A stretch of DNA of 64,000 nucleotides from Sphingobacterium thalpophilum (GCF_038396785.1 NZ_CP151087.1:4588001-4652000), one strand, 5' to 3'. Positions 16,278 through 26,787 are shown, counted from the first letter of the stretch. Made by a program: numbers and translations. Notes: generated from the letters alone by a model not told the origin.

Positions 16278-16706
16278 TTTCCGGGTTCTTAATTTTAAGG
16301 TGCGCTTTGCATAATCAATGACAGCGCCATAGTCTGCAAAAATATCTCCGCCCAGTACGCCGATCACTGGTTCGAGGTCCATCTGCTGATAGGCATAGTT
16401 GATCGAGCTTAAATCCAATACCGCAGTATTTAAGTTTTTTATCTGCCATTCACCTAATGTCAGACTCGGAATTTTTATATTGAAACTCTCCATTGAATTG
16501 GTGCCAAGTCCTGTTGATAATGTTTCTGAAGGTTCAAGCTGCAATTGGTCATCCAAAAGATGCCCCAATTGCGTTTTATCAAATACAGTTTTAGATGCGC
16601 CAGTATCAACTACCATCTTGAACGAACGATTATATATTTCTACATCGACTAAAATGTGTGTGCCCTGGCCTTGTAAATCCAATAATTGAAATGGTACTGT
16701 TGTCAT
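16263..16706 (-). CDS. Retropepsin-like aspartic protease domain protein
   Basis: 147 residues from MTTVPFQLLD; an in-frame ATG at 16724 would add six residues. The single aspartic-protease half has the active-site motif VVDTGASKTVFD near residue 33 and a GVLGGDIF strand near 117, like the Asp_protease_2 family (single-domain enzymes that must dimerise). There is no signal peptide. Its substrate is unknown. It converges on the MFS gene with a 15-bp overlap, and lies downstream of the mdh terminator, so it has its own transcript. Confidence 0.8.
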   Translation of the reverse strand: MTTVPFQLLDLQGQGTHILVDVEIYNRSFKMVVDTGASKTVFDKTQLGHLLDDQLQLEPSETLSTGLGTNSMESFNIKIPSLTLGEWQIKNLNTAVLDLSSINYAYQQMDLEPVIGVLGGDIFADYGAVIDYAKRTLKLRTRKLKLK

Positions 16707-16779
16707 ATAGCCAAACATACCCAAAAATTCCCTTAAAAAAGAAATTTTAAAACCCGCAGTGCGTGTTGAACGTTCATAA

Positions 16780-16812
16780 AAAAAGCTGTTATTGATAGAA
16801 TAACAGCTTTTT
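16780..16812 (-). terminator. Terminator of mdh
   Basis: A perfect 14-bp stem AAAAAGCTGTTATT / AATAACAGCTTTTT with a 5-nt loop, 20 bp past the mdh stop codon; symmetrical enough to work both ways. Confidence 0.85.
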
Positions 16813-16832
16813 ATCTCTTGATAGTTTATGAG

Positions 16833-17771
16833 CTACAGCGCTTTTATTTCTTTCAGTACATTATTCATTGTCCGTACTGCTTCTGCACTTTTATTGAATT
16901 TTTCTTTGTCCTCTTCATCGAGTTGAATGGGGACGATGCGATCCCATCCTTTTTTATTGATGATAACCGGTACGCCCAGATTGATATCTTCTTGACCAAA
17001 TTCACCTTCCAAATAAACGGATGCTGTAAATAATTTTCCTTGATCACGTACGATACTTTCGACGACTGCAGCTGTTGCGGCTCCCGGAGCATACCAGGCT
17101 GAGGTGCCGATTAGGCTGGTTAATGTTGCTCCACCAACCATAGTTTTGTGTACAATTTCGCCTTGCTCTTCCGGGGTAAGGAAATCAGTGACTGGAATAC
17201 TGTTCCACGTGGAGTGCTTGATGAGTGGTATCATTGTTGTATCTCCATGACCGCCAATGACAATGGCATTGAGATCGGCAGCAGAAGCATTCAGTTTTTC
17301 ACTCAGTTGATATTTGAATCGTGCTGAATCCAATGTACCTCCCATTCCAATAATTCTATTCTTAGGCAATCCACTTGATTTAAGTGCTAGATAGGTCATG
17401 GTATCCATGGGATTAGATACGATAACAATGATAATATCCGGAGAATGTTTTACTAAGTTTTCGACAACCGACTTGACAATATTGGCATTTGTCCCAATCA
17501 ATTCTTCGCGTGTCATTCCGGGTTTACGCGGAATTCCCGATGTAATGACGGCAACAGTAGAACCTGCAGTTGAAAGATAGTCATTGGTTACCCCTTTGAT
17601 TTTTGATTCAAAACCCAATAAGGCAGCGGTTTGCGCCATATCTTGCGCTTTGCCTTCCGCAAAGCCTTCTTTAATATCCAATAATACAATCTCCTCGGCG
17701 ACATTTCGACGGATTAAATTGTCCGCTGTAGTTGCTCCTACAGCTCCAGCACCAACAATAGTTACTTTCAT
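16833..17771 (-). CDS. mdh: Malate dehydrogenase
   Basis: 312 residues of the lactate/malate dehydrogenase family, MDH type III. The NAD-binding motif VGAGAVGATTAD is at residues 6-17, the substrate loop reads ITSGIPRKPGMTREEL near 76, NPMDTMTYL follows near 120, and the catalytic His lies in GGHGDTTM near 173. The Arg-rich loop (PRKPGMTR) favours malate over lactate. It interconverts malate and oxaloacetate in the TCA cycle. It is a single-gene unit, separate from sucA-sucB. Confidence 0.95.
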   Translation of the reverse strand: MKVTIVGAGAVGATTADNLIRRNVAEEIVLLDIKEGFAEGKAQDMAQTAALLGFESKIKGVTNDYLSTAGSTVAVITSGIPRKPGMTREELIGTNANIVKSVVENLVKHSPDIIIVIVSNPMDTMTYLALKSSGLPKNRIIGMGGTLDSARFKYQLSEKLNASAADLNAIVIGGHGDTTMIPLIKHSTWNSIPVTDFLTPEEQGEIVHKTMVGGATLTSLIGTSAWYAPGAATAAVVESIVRDQGKLFTASVYLEGEFGQEDINLGVPVIINKKGWDRIVPIQLDEEDKEKFNKSAEAVRTMNNVLKEIKAL

Positions 17772-18128
17772 ATGTAAATAATTTGTTTATTCATGAGCTA
17801 ATTGTCCGCTTAAGTATATACATCTGCCTTTTAATTATATAGCTGCCTTCGGCGGTCCTTATGCCACATTGGATATCCGGTCCATCTTCACGAATGCTTG
17901 TATTTTTTTATATGGATATTTCATGAGCATTTATGTGGATTATTAAATAATTCTTGAATTTAATCAATTATTGTCAGTAAATCAATGTATTTAGCGGGAA
18001 TAACTTGTTTTTTGACATAAGAAATAGAACCCTCCAAAATCGATGACTTTTATAAAATAGTAAAAAAATAACAGGCCTGAAATTTGTTCAAGCCTGTTAT
18101 TTCTATCGTGTAAATCAAATTTGAAATC
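17772..18128. other. Intergenic region between mdh and tamL
   Basis: About 357 bp. The right end holds the tamL terminator (18067-18101). The left part must hold the mdh promoter, but no exact TAnnTTTG box is found on the minus strand. No gene is seen. Confidence 0.4.
18067..18101 (-). terminator. Terminator of the tamB-tamL operon
   Basis: AATAACAGGC / GCCTGTTATT stem with extra inner pairs, A run on the left, 28 bp past the tamL stop codon. Confidence 0.8.
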
Positions 18129-20435
18129 CTAGAACGGATAGCCGATGGCTAGGTTGAACATCAAATTATCCTTTCTCCATTTTGAACTTCCAAAGTCGAT
18201 ATCCTTAAATACCCAACGTTCTCCTTTTGGAAGATAGGGAATGCGGAAAGGTATGGACATATCTGTACGAATGATCAAAAACGTAAAGTCGAAGCGTAAT
18301 CCAGCTCCACCGCCGACGGCTAATTCATTTAAAAAGTTCTTGCTGAACTTACCACCCGGCTTGTTGACATCATCCCGTTGCAACCACACGTTCCCGGCAT
18401 CAATGAATGCTGCCCAATGAACAAAGCCTGCTAATTTAGCTCTGTATTCTGTGTTAAGTTCCAATTTGATATCACCGGTCTGATCGGCATAGAAGAGGCC
18501 GTTGCTTAATTTTTCAGGGGCAACTGTTCCCGGTCCAATTGCACGAGCACCAAAGGCACGGATACTATTAGGGCCACCTACATAATATTGTTTTAAATAG
18601 GGAAGTGACCGGGAGTTCCCATAGGAATAACTCAAACCCAAGCTGACCCGCGACGCAAGTTGCGAATTCTCCGATAACTTTAAATAATGTCTGCCATCGC
18701 CGCTGATCTTGATGTATTGCGAAAAATAAGCATCGAACAATTTGAAGGTTTTCCCTTTATTGAAATCTGCTCCTTTTATCAAACCGAGTATGTTCCCTGA
18801 GAGGTCCAAGTTGCCTTTGAAATAAAATGTATTTTTCAAATGCTGCTTCATCGTATTTTGAAACGTGAAGTTATAATTTGGGCCAATCGTAAATTGTGGA
18901 TCTATTGCGTGCCTTAACGCCGGAATAGTATCCATTTGTTTTTGGTAGTTTTCAGAAATACCTTTAGGCTGAACATAGGTAATCTCCATTAAAGCAAGAT
19001 CGTGCTGCTTCTCTTCAGACTCCTGCCAGATATAACCGTAATCCAATGCGATGGAATTTAAGGTATATGCTTTGCGGCGATTTAAAAATTCATAGCGGCC
19101 TTTGACGTAAGTCTTCGGAATAAAACGTCGCGTAGGAGAAATCCTTCCAAAAGGGGACAATATCCGCGGAAAGGTCAGTGTAGCCTCCATCCCGTAACGG
19201 TAATAACTCGAGTTGAGGTCGGCCGATCCACCGGTCTGGGTTTCATAACCACCGAATACATTAAAACTTAACTGCTCTGCGCCTTTAAATGCATTGCGTA
19301 AAGTCCAGTTGACATTAACTTCTGTACCATTGTATACCGAAGCCATTTTTCCCAATAGTTCCACGCGGAGTGATTTTTTTGGCAACGGGGTTAAGTAGTA
19401 GTAGACGTCAAGTGCGTTGGGAACTTCTTTGCTGTCAACAAAGTTGTTTTTGACAAATTTCCAGCTATTGAGATTCACCAGATGGCTGATGGTTTGGTTG
19501 TGGGCATTACGGTTGTAGACATCGCCGGGATGAAAGAAGATATGATTCGCGATAACAGGCTTTCTATAAAGATGCTGGCGGTCTATAAAATAGTAGCTGC
19601 TATCATATAGTTCCGCGTTACGGGTGGATCGCTGATAGCCAGAGCTTGTTTCCGTGTAGTTCGGGTAAATGTAGATTTTATTGATCTTTGAAGGTACCCT
19701 CGCCTGTGCCGGTGTTTCCTTCTTTACAGTAACATACATGTCGACCTTGTTGTTCCGGTGTGAACTGTCTACCTGAACCAGGATATAGTCCGGACTGAAA
19801 TAATAATATCCTTTATTTTTGAGGTCATTGTCGATGCGGTCACGCTCATTTAGGATAACATCAAGGCTATAATTTTTGCCCACCTGTAAGAGACTTTTAT
19901 CGGAGCTCGAACGAATATCTTTACCCAGCTGCGTTGTGCTGTCAATATCAAATTGAACAGATCTTATTCGGTAGATAAAATTTGGCTTGGCTGTATAATT
20001 AACCGTTGCTTTTTTGTTTTCAACCAAAGTGTCGGATTTTACTTCAGCATTAAAGAAACCAAAATTCTCCAGACGATTGCGCAGTAGATTCTCATTATAC
20101 TCGCGATTGACATCGCTCAACAATACCGGTTTCTCACCAATTTTCTTGAAAAATTTTTTAATGATATTATTCCCTACAGAATCGCCGGCCATATTGTTGA
20201 AGTACAACTTAAATGGTACGCCAGCTAAACGTTTATTGGGCTTTGGCATCAATGCCGCTTCTAAATGAGTCGCAATCTTCTCCTTATTTTCTTTGGAAAT
20301 CGTGTCCGAATCGACTATCACATTGCCTTTGACATATAAGCTTTCCCCTTCTTTCAGATTCTTGGTTGACGAACAGGATGCTATAAATGCAGCGCATGAA
20401 ACTATTCCAACAATATATTTTAGTTTAGTTTGCAT
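18129..20435 (-). CDS. tamL: TamL, lipoprotein-type TamA/BamA family outer-membrane protein
   Basis: 768 residues from MQTKLKYIVG. This start is chosen over an upstream ATG at 20459 because AAAGGAG lies five bases before it and because it gives a clean lipoprotein signal with lipobox IASC (Cys at ~21). POTRA-like repeats fill ~25-330 and a C-terminal barrel (Omp85 type) runs from ~400 to the end, with the conserved GGPNSIRAFGARAIGPG near 600 and a terminal FNLAIGYPF strand. TamL is the Bacteroidota form of TamA, and works with TamB in moving lipids or building the outer membrane. The start overlaps the tamB stop by 11 bases, so the two are translationally coupled. Confidence 0.88.
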   Translation of the reverse strand: MQTKLKYIVGIVSCAAFIASCSSTKNLKEGESLYVKGNVIVDSDTISKENKEKIATHLEAALMPKPNKRLAGVPFKLYFNNMAGDSVGNNIIKKFFKKIGEKPVLLSDVNREYNENLLRNRLENFGFFNAEVKSDTLVENKKATVNYTAKPNFIYRIRSVQFDIDSTTQLGKDIRSSSDKSLLQVGKNYSLDVILNERDRIDNDLKNKGYYYFSPDYILVQVDSSHRNNKVDMYVTVKKETPAQARVPSKINKIYIYPNYTETSSGYQRSTRNAELYDSSYYFIDRQHLYRKPVIANHIFFHPGDVYNRNAHNQTISHLVNLNSWKFVKNNFVDSKEVPNALDVYYYLTPLPKKSLRVELLGKMASVYNGTEVNVNWTLRNAFKGAEQLSFNVFGGYETQTGGSADLNSSYYRYGMEATLTFPRILSPFGRISPTRRFIPKTYVKGRYEFLNRRKAYTLNSIALDYGYIWQESEEKQHDLALMEITYVQPKGISENYQKQMDTIPALRHAIDPQFTIGPNYNFTFQNTMKQHLKNTFYFKGNLDLSGNILGLIKGADFNKGKTFKLFDAYFSQYIKISGDGRHYLKLSENSQLASRVSLGLSYSYGNSRSLPYLKQYYVGGPNSIRAFGARAIGPGTVAPEKLSNGLFYADQTGDIKLELNTEYRAKLAGFVHWAAFIDAGNVWLQRDDVNKPGGKFSKNFLNELAVGGGAGLRFDFTFLIIRTDMSIPFRIPYLPKGERWVFKDIDFGSSKWRKDNLMFNLAIGYPF

Positions 20436-23400
20436 GATAACTCCTTTCCTCATCTTCATTTTTTATAGCTGTCGTTCTGATGGTATCTATGTTTGATTTT
20501 GGACTATCGCTTTTCGGCGTACGTTTCGTTGAGTCCAACTGTTGTTTACGTTTTTCTTTTTCTCTTTCCTCCATACGTTTTCTGTACTCAGGGCTATGGG
20601 TCATTAAACTATCTCTGATGACTGTGCGTACGCTATCACGATAGACTGAATCGGTTTCCATACGTTCCACATCAAAACGTTTTCTGAAACCTTTGCTATT
20701 TGTGTCATAGTACTCTTTGAGTTTTTTCGAACTCATCCAGATTTCCTTAAATCGGTTGTAATCCATATTGATGATAAATCCGATACCCGTTTCTACATAT
20801 TGGCCTTGCAGCGTAACCTGATATTGATTTTTACGATATACCCGTGCAAAATAGCGACCATCTTGCGAAAGTTGATAATCCAATTGGATATCACCAGCAA
20901 TGTTGTTGGCCGTTTCTCCCGGACGTGTATTTCCTTCAACTTCAAAATTAGAGCCAATAGTAATTTTTAGGCGGTCATTTAAAAGCATTTTAGATACACC
21001 GATATTCAAATCTGTTCGGGTTTGGCCCGCTCCAGTAGCATAATCTTCTTCCGAAGTTAAGTTGAAATCCAGTTCTACTCCGGTGATAAGCTCGGAGGCA
21101 AGGCGGTTCAATTGACCGCTCAGGAATGAACTGATGCTATTTCTGACAATGGCTTCTGTGCCACCACCACCGGATAAACTCTCAAATGGATTGGTCGACA
21201 TAAAGCGCCCCAAAACGATGAGTGAAAAGACCTGTTTGTTCAGTTCAGATGGATTTTCACGTAAGGTGGTCAATGCGTTATTTACTTTGCTGATCACATC
21301 TTGGGAAACAACGGAATTGTTTTCGTCCAGGTCGATATCAAAATTCAGTTGCGGTTGGAACAATTTGTCTGTAATCTTCAACAAAACATTGAAAGGAATA
21401 CGTTGTTTGTATAAGTTGGCGTTTTCCGATCCCAGTTGCGTCGCTACAAGTTCCAGGGTTGGCGCTTTGGTTGTGTATGCTGCCGTAATATTAAGTTGCG
21501 CATCCAAAGGATCTCCGTTCCAGGTGATCGTACTCCCTTTTCGGAATGTAAAGTCTTTTTTTACGGGGCCAAAACTGAATGAGTAACTTCCTTTGTCTAC
21601 GGTAAACGTACCTGACAAGGTAATTTTGCTGCTCGCATCAATGCCTGCGTTCAGTTCCGCCTCCCCTTGGATATTCAGCGCATCCTGTGAGCCGGCATCC
21701 AAAAGGATCTTAAATTTGGCGTCCTTATCCGTTTGAAGATTCAGATCTACGTCGATTCCCGTCAATCGGGTTACGGTCATCGAATCTAATTTTGCAAATA
21801 CGTTGGCTCTTGTGGTATCACTCTTATCAACAAATTCGACAACACCTTTACGATCGGCCATCCCCGGATCCTCGTTTGGCATGACAAAGGTGAAATCGGT
21901 ATCATCTAATACCTTGATTGTACCATCAACGATAGGCTTATCAAGATTTCCCCGAATGCGAAGGTTCGAGGTAAGATACATTTTACCATAGAACATATCG
22001 TTGTCGCTTTGTGTTGAATTGAGCACCTCAAAATTGTCTGTATTGACATTAAGGTTAAAATCAAAATCAGTATACGTTTTGGTTTCTATGGATCCCGTTA
22101 CCTTGGCAATATTCCCTTTTTTGTCTTCCAATGCAAATTTAGGGAAAGTAATACCCCTTTCATCCAGATGAATGGTTTCATCTTTGGCTTTGAAAAGTGC
22201 ATTCAACATCGCAATATTGAATTGCGCATCTTTAAACTTCACATCGCCGTTAATGAGTGGTTTGGATGGTGATCCCGTTATTTTTAACTGGCCTTCAAGA
22301 TTTCCCTTCGAGTCTTTTAGATAACCCAAACTGAATGCCTGAACTGTCTGCATGGAGAGTGGCGCAATATCTAAGGTGAAATCCAGGCTTGCCTCTCCCT
22401 GTGGAGGATTGATAAAATCACCACTTAATACGACATTGTTGCCATTTTCACTGATACTGATATTCGCATTATAGGTGTTTTCTTTTTCATTGTTCACTTT
22501 TATGTTGACATTTCCTACAGTATCTTTTCCAATATAGAATTTGTCGATCACAAGATCGGATACAAAAACAGGGCTACTTTCCAAACGTGATATGGTTGCC
22601 TGACCATTAATCCCGCCGCCGAGATCGACAGTTTCACTTTCAAGCATTTTGCTTAATGTCTCAATGCGGAAATTTTTAAAGGCAATGTTGAGTGGCGAAT
22701 TGAGCACACTGTCCTGTGATGATATACTCAGCTCTTGTCCTTTATTACTTAAAATAAAGTCATTGGCCTGAATACCCGTACTGCCAAATTTGAGCACGTT
22801 GTTTGGATTTATCGTCCACTTGTCGTAGTTCAGCATAAGACCATCCTGAAGTAGGCTAAAAACAAATGCTCCATTATCCACGCGCATATTGGCGCCCAAA
22901 TGATACTGCTCTTTCTCTTTCTTGTCTTTAATCCAAAGGCCAAAGTCCAAATTGTTTTGGATGACTTTACCGCTGAAGACTGTATTCACCAATTCAATAT
23001 TGCTCACCTTGATTTTATTGATCAAGGCCGAATAGTAGAGTGTGCTGTCCAGGGTATTGATATCTAAGGTAACGTTGTTGATCTCGGTACCATTATAAAT
23101 AATCTTAGGTGCATCTAATTTGGCAAGAATGGTTTTTGATTGACTGTTGAACATACCATCCAACGTAATATCAGACATCTCGGTCAGTTCTGGCAAGAAA
23201 TCCTTGATAAATTTAGTTCTGGTCAATTGAGCCGAAAACTCGATATTCTGAGGCTCGTACTTGGGAACTTTAACAGCTTTGCCTGGTTGGTAATATACCT
23301 GTAAGATGTCTTGAACGGCATTCTGCAATTCTAAAATTTTGTATTTTCCGACTAAGTGGGCATTTAGAAAGTCCGATTTTAAAAGCAGCAAGTTGCGGCT

Positions 23401-25710
23401 CGTATCCGCTTTTGCAATCAGTGAAATACTGTCTAGCGAGTAATAAGCATCATTGTAAACAATAGATGAATTGGTAATATGCGCTTCTCCATTTAAGAAA
23501 TTAGGATCAGCTGAACTAAAGTTTCCGACAAGTTTACCATGATACTTGAATTCGTCGTCCATTAATTTTAAATTTTTAAGATTAATGGTATCCACCATAA
23601 GTTCGAAATCGACCTGTGGATACTTGGATTTCATATTGGCCGTCGCATCCAGTTTGAGCTGAATATTGGGGTCGGGGCTGACAATAGAAGCTTTAATATC
23701 TCCATTGTCTGCGGTAAGGTTCATGTCTATATTCTGATAACGATAACCCATCGCATCCATTCGATTTACTTTGCCATTAAAATTGGCGACAAGCTTCTTG
23801 GGATCGGTACCATGGCCTTTAATTTTTCCTTCGAAGGAAAGTATTCCCAATGTGCTGTCCATTTTCATAATCTTACCAATGTCAAAATCACGAATACTCA
23901 CATAGGCATCGTAGGTTGTATCGCGGCCAATCATGCCTACTTTACCATTGAACTTGGCGGTTCCTTTTTCTGTTACTAAGGAAAGATTGGTATTAAAGGC
24001 ATTCATTCCCCCTCTAAAAGTTCCGGTAAGGCCAATCGTATTGGGCAGCTCTATTCCGCTAGGCAGCATTTTTTTTGAAACCAGCTTTTCGATATCCGAA
24101 CGACCTGTAGTCAGCTTTTTTAAATTAAGATCCATTGACATTTTATCGACATTGGGTAGCCCTTTTAAATGCAGACTTGCAATGACACGTGTATTGGACA
24201 GCGTTTGGAAATCAATTGCCGGAATATTTAAATCATTTACCTTGCCCACAACGCGGCCATCAATATTAAACTTTTTGTCCATTAATGGTTTCATCACCTG
24301 CATGGTATCCAAAAAAGGAGCAAAATAGTAGATGTCGCGCATATCTACGTGGCTCTTTTTGATCGTTGCATTGACATAGATCAGCTCTGGCTTTTTGGCA
24401 ATAATATCCAAAGATGGATAGGTTACTTTTAAGTAATCACGCAGTAGGGTGCGTGGTGTCTCTGCGTACAGGTTTTTGATCTCCGCGCCGGTATTTGTAT
24501 ATTTAAAATCTCCCTTCAATTGCTTGATTACAAATCCGGAATGGTCAGAGGCGATAAGCTCTTTTAATGACCCACTGATGGAATCGGCGCTATAGTAAAG
24601 ATCATTTAAACTGGTTTTCATTCCAGGGATCTTTATGTTGAAGTAATCAAAGCCTTTCATCCGGGCCTGATTGTCGTCTCTGTACGCTAAGCTTGTATTG
24701 TTGATTTGGATATCTTTGGCTGAGACAACCCAGTTTATTTTGGTGGTATCCGCGGTGTTTTTCGCTCCTGTGTTTACTTTTTTCTGGATCTTTCCAAAGA
24801 GCACATTATTGTCCGAACCGTCAAGATTGATTGTTTGAATATCGACAAGTTCTTTGTTAAGGTCGATCTTGTTAATGTCTGCATGAAGACTTTTAAGATA
24901 GAACTTGGTGTTCAACAGACTGGATTGATCCTCATAGCGCACTAAAATATTGGTCAGGTCAGCAATCTGTATACCGACATCGGGAAGTAATGTGGTTGCT
25001 TGGGCCGTTTTATCCGTAATGCCAAAGTCTTTGACGGTGGGTGCCGTGCCATCAACAACTGGTCGCCATTGTTTCACTGTAGCACTCAGACCATCTATCT
25101 TTACTTTGGGCAGATTGAAAGCCATGTTTTTTGTGAGGTCAAATTTCTTGATATTGGTATTGAGGCTGTTTAGATAGACGTCTGCGCTCGTCCCAATTAC
25201 ATCATCGGCATAAACAATATGAAATTTGTCAAATTTGACTTTATCAAGGTTAAATAGGAGGGCTGAACTGCTGTCTGCAGTAGGTTTGCTTTCTTTTTGA
25301 GAAGCGAAAGCTTTAACAATATAATCAAAGTTGAATGAACTGTCCGGCAATGTACGGCGGATTTTTGCGGTGATTCCTTCTGCTTCAATGCTCTGAATTT
25401 CAACGGTATTTTTCAGAAGTTTTAGCATATTAATATCGACAGCTATGCTTTTTCCTGCCACTAACGTATCCTTGCTTTGGTCAGCTAAATAGATGTCCTC
25501 TAAAACCAGTTTTTTAGGGAAATCAATATTAATGTAGCCAATTTTAACGGGGGTACCAATCTTACCTTCCACATAGTGTGTTACTTTTCCAGCAATATAA
25601 TTCTGAACGGCGGGTATTCTGATTAAAAATACGATTAAAATAGCCAGCGCAATGATGACTCCAATAATCCACAATATTGTTTTGAAAGCAATTCGGGTAA
25701 ATCTGTTCAA
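20425..25710 (-). CDS. tamB: Translocation and assembly module protein TamB
   Basis: 1761 residues, the largest gene in the window. One N-terminal membrane anchor (~10-32, IGVIIALAILIVFLIRI) is followed by a long periplasmic beta-rich region of AsmA/TamB type and the TamB C-terminal domain (DUF490) at ~1280-1640, ending in a Lys/Glu/Arg-rich tail. Such proteins form hydrophobic grooves spanning the periplasm and are thought to carry phospholipid to the outer membrane or aid assembly of outer-membrane proteins. It is the first gene of a two-gene operon with tamL. At this length it is above the ~1260 residues of E. coli TamB but in the range of Bacteroidota forms. Confidence 0.92.
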   Translation of the reverse strand: MNRFTRIAFKTILWIIGVIIALAILIVFLIRIPAVQNYIAGKVTHYVEGKIGTPVKIGYINIDFPKKLVLEDIYLADQSKDTLVAGKSIAVDINMLKLLKNTVEIQSIEAEGITAKIRRTLPDSSFNFDYIVKAFASQKESKPTADSSSALLFNLDKVKFDKFHIVYADDVIGTSADVYLNSLNTNIKKFDLTKNMAFNLPKVKIDGLSATVKQWRPVVDGTAPTVKDFGITDKTAQATTLLPDVGIQIADLTNILVRYEDQSSLLNTKFYLKSLHADINKIDLNKELVDIQTINLDGSDNNVLFGKIQKKVNTGAKNTADTTKINWVVSAKDIQINNTSLAYRDDNQARMKGFDYFNIKIPGMKTSLNDLYYSADSISGSLKELIASDHSGFVIKQLKGDFKYTNTGAEIKNLYAETPRTLLRDYLKVTYPSLDIIAKKPELIYVNATIKKSHVDMRDIYYFAPFLDTMQVMKPLMDKKFNIDGRVVGKVNDLNIPAIDFQTLSNTRVIASLHLKGLPNVDKMSMDLNLKKLTTGRSDIEKLVSKKMLPSGIELPNTIGLTGTFRGGMNAFNTNLSLVTEKGTAKFNGKVGMIGRDTTYDAYVSIRDFDIGKIMKMDSTLGILSFEGKIKGHGTDPKKLVANFNGKVNRMDAMGYRYQNIDMNLTADNGDIKASIVSPDPNIQLKLDATANMKSKYPQVDFELMVDTINLKNLKLMDDEFKYHGKLVGNFSSADPNFLNGEAHITNSSIVYNDAYYSLDSISLIAKADTSRNLLLLKSDFLNAHLVGKYKILELQNAVQDILQVYYQPGKAVKVPKYEPQNIEFSAQLTRTKFIKDFLPELTEMSDITLDGMFNSQSKTILAKLDAPKIIYNGTEINNVTLDINTLDSTLYYSALINKIKVSNIELVNTVFSGKVIQNNLDFGLWIKDKKEKEQYHLGANMRVDNGAFVFSLLQDGLMLNYDKWTINPNNVLKFGSTGIQANDFILSNKGQELSISSQDSVLNSPLNIAFKNFRIETLSKMLESETVDLGGGINGQATISRLESSPVFVSDLVIDKFYIGKDTVGNVNIKVNNEKENTYNANISISENGNNVVLSGDFINPPQGEASLDFTLDIAPLSMQTVQAFSLGYLKDSKGNLEGQLKITGSPSKPLINGDVKFKDAQFNIAMLNALFKAKDETIHLDERGITFPKFALEDKKGNIAKVTGSIETKTYTDFDFNLNVNTDNFEVLNSTQSDNDMFYGKMYLTSNLRIRGNLDKPIVDGTIKVLDDTDFTFVMPNEDPGMADRKGVVEFVDKSDTTRANVFAKLDSMTVTRLTGIDVDLNLQTDKDAKFKILLDAGSQDALNIQGEAELNAGIDASSKITLSGTFTVDKGSYSFSFGPVKKDFTFRKGSTITWNGDPLDAQLNITAAYTTKAPTLELVATQLGSENANLYKQRIPFNVLLKITDKLFQPQLNFDIDLDENNSVVSQDVISKVNNALTTLRENPSELNKQVFSLIVLGRFMSTNPFESLSGGGGTEAIVRNSISSFLSGQLNRLASELITGVELDFNLTSEEDYATGAGQTRTDLNIGVSKMLLNDRLKITIGSNFEVEGNTRPGETANNIAGDIQLDYQLSQDGRYFARVYRKNQYQVTLQGQYVETGIGFIINMDYNRFKEIWMSSKKLKEYYDTNSKGFRKRFDVERMETDSVYRDSVRTVIRDSLMTHSPEYRKRMEEREKEKRKQQLDSTKRTPKSDSPKSNIDTIRTTAIKNEDEERSYHAN

Positions 25711-26089
25711 CGTATAATTTGATTTAAGTATCTATTAATAAAAATTAAAACGGAAAAAAGTTTGCTAAGTTTTCAGCTATATAACGTATATCGCCACGAT
25801 TTCAGCAAACTAAGATAAATTTGCGTGTAAATGCAAGTTTAATTTATGTGCTATACTTGCTAGCAAATATTAGACAGTTCTTCATTCCCCTTGTATAAAA
25901 TCATTTTATCGTGGGAATATTCTAAAAACACATCAAATAATTGACCAAACCATTCTAGTCGTACAAAGTTTTTTGTTTTTTAATTTTATGTTAATAAAAA
26001 CATTAAATACCTGTCAATTTGTCAAAGTAATAGGTATTTAATAGATGCATTATCCTGCTCGATATTCGTTTGGAGAAGAATGTAAGCAA
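25711..26089. other. Intergenic region between DoxX gene and tamB
   Basis: About 379 bp, A/T-rich. It holds an 8-bp inverted repeat (AGTTTGCT ... AGCAAACT) in the first 110 bp and a near-consensus minus-strand box TTAGTTTG that may be the tamB promoter. No gene is seen. Confidence 0.35.
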
Positions 26090-26464
26090 TTATTCCATCA
26101 GTTTTTTATACTTGCCCCAGTTTTCGAATACCACCCATAGCCAAATAATGAAAAGTACAGCCCAAATAATTAGTCCCATTTGGCTGTAAAAAATCATGTT
26201 GTGGGTAAAAATACCAATGAGTATGGGGAAGATGACCAGTGCACCCAGTGTTCTCGTTTTTGGGAAAATAAACAATAAACCGCCCAAGAGTTCGATGATT
26301 CCAACCAGTGGCATTAGCCATTTAATCGTGGCAAAAGCCTCAAATACCTTTTTCATGTCCATATCCATTGGTGGCGTAGGCATATAATGAAAAAGTTTAT
26401 CCAGCCCCGCATTGATGAATAGCAAGGCGAATAGGATACATAGTATATTTTTAAAGATCTTCAT
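26090..26464 (-). CDS. DoxX-family membrane protein
   Basis: 124 residues from MKIFKNILC (an ATG three codons upstream is less likely). Four hydrophobic segments are seen at ~5-20, 48-65, 70-90 and 98-115, with the DoxX-like KLFHY and GIIELLGGLLFIFPKTRTLGA motifs. Such proteins are small inner-membrane proteins of mostly unknown role, some linked to respiration or sulfur/redox metabolism. It starts 20 bp after the DUF4342 gene and is probably co-transcribed with it. Confidence 0.82.
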   Translation of the reverse strand: MKIFKNILCILFALLFINAGLDKLFHYMPTPPMDMDMKKVFEAFATIKWLMPLVGIIELLGGLLFIFPKTRTLGALVIFPILIGIFTHNMIFYSQMGLIIWAVLFIIWLWVVFENWGKYKKLME

Positions 26465-26484
26465 AACGGTCAATTTTAAATTGA

Positions 26485-26787
26485 TTATTTTACGGTTATC
26501 GTTGTAGGTGGATCTGTGCTGTTATCTTCTTTGTTTTCTTCGTCTTTGTTTGTATTTCGTTCTACGGTAATTGTACATTCTGTAAGCAATGCGGCTACAG
26601 CGCCAATTGCTGCAAAGACAGGTGCTAAGATCAAGCCTATTGCACCAATAGTGACAGGAAAGCTCATGATTTCTTTGCCATGTTTGTCCGAGATGCTGAT
26701 TTTGCTCACATTGCCCTCAGCAATGATTTCTTTGATCTTTTGTAAAAGGTTTTCACCGTTAATCTGAAATGTCTCTTTGAATCCCAT
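26485..26787 (-). CDS. DUF4342-like protein
   Basis: 100 residues from MGFKETFQINGENLL; an upstream in-frame ATG at 26826 is less likely as it adds a non-conserved segment. The N-terminal half resembles the DUF4342 domain (KIKEIIAEGNVSKISI...HGKEIMSFPVTIG) and is followed by one hydrophobic stretch (~50-72) and a charged Asp/Glu/Thr tail. Function unknown. It is first in a two-gene unit with the DoxX protein. Confidence 0.75.
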   Translation of the reverse strand: MGFKETFQINGENLLQKIKEIIAEGNVSKISISDKHGKEIMSFPVTIGAIGLILAPVFAAIGAVAALLTECTITVERNTNKDEENKEDNSTDPPTTITVK

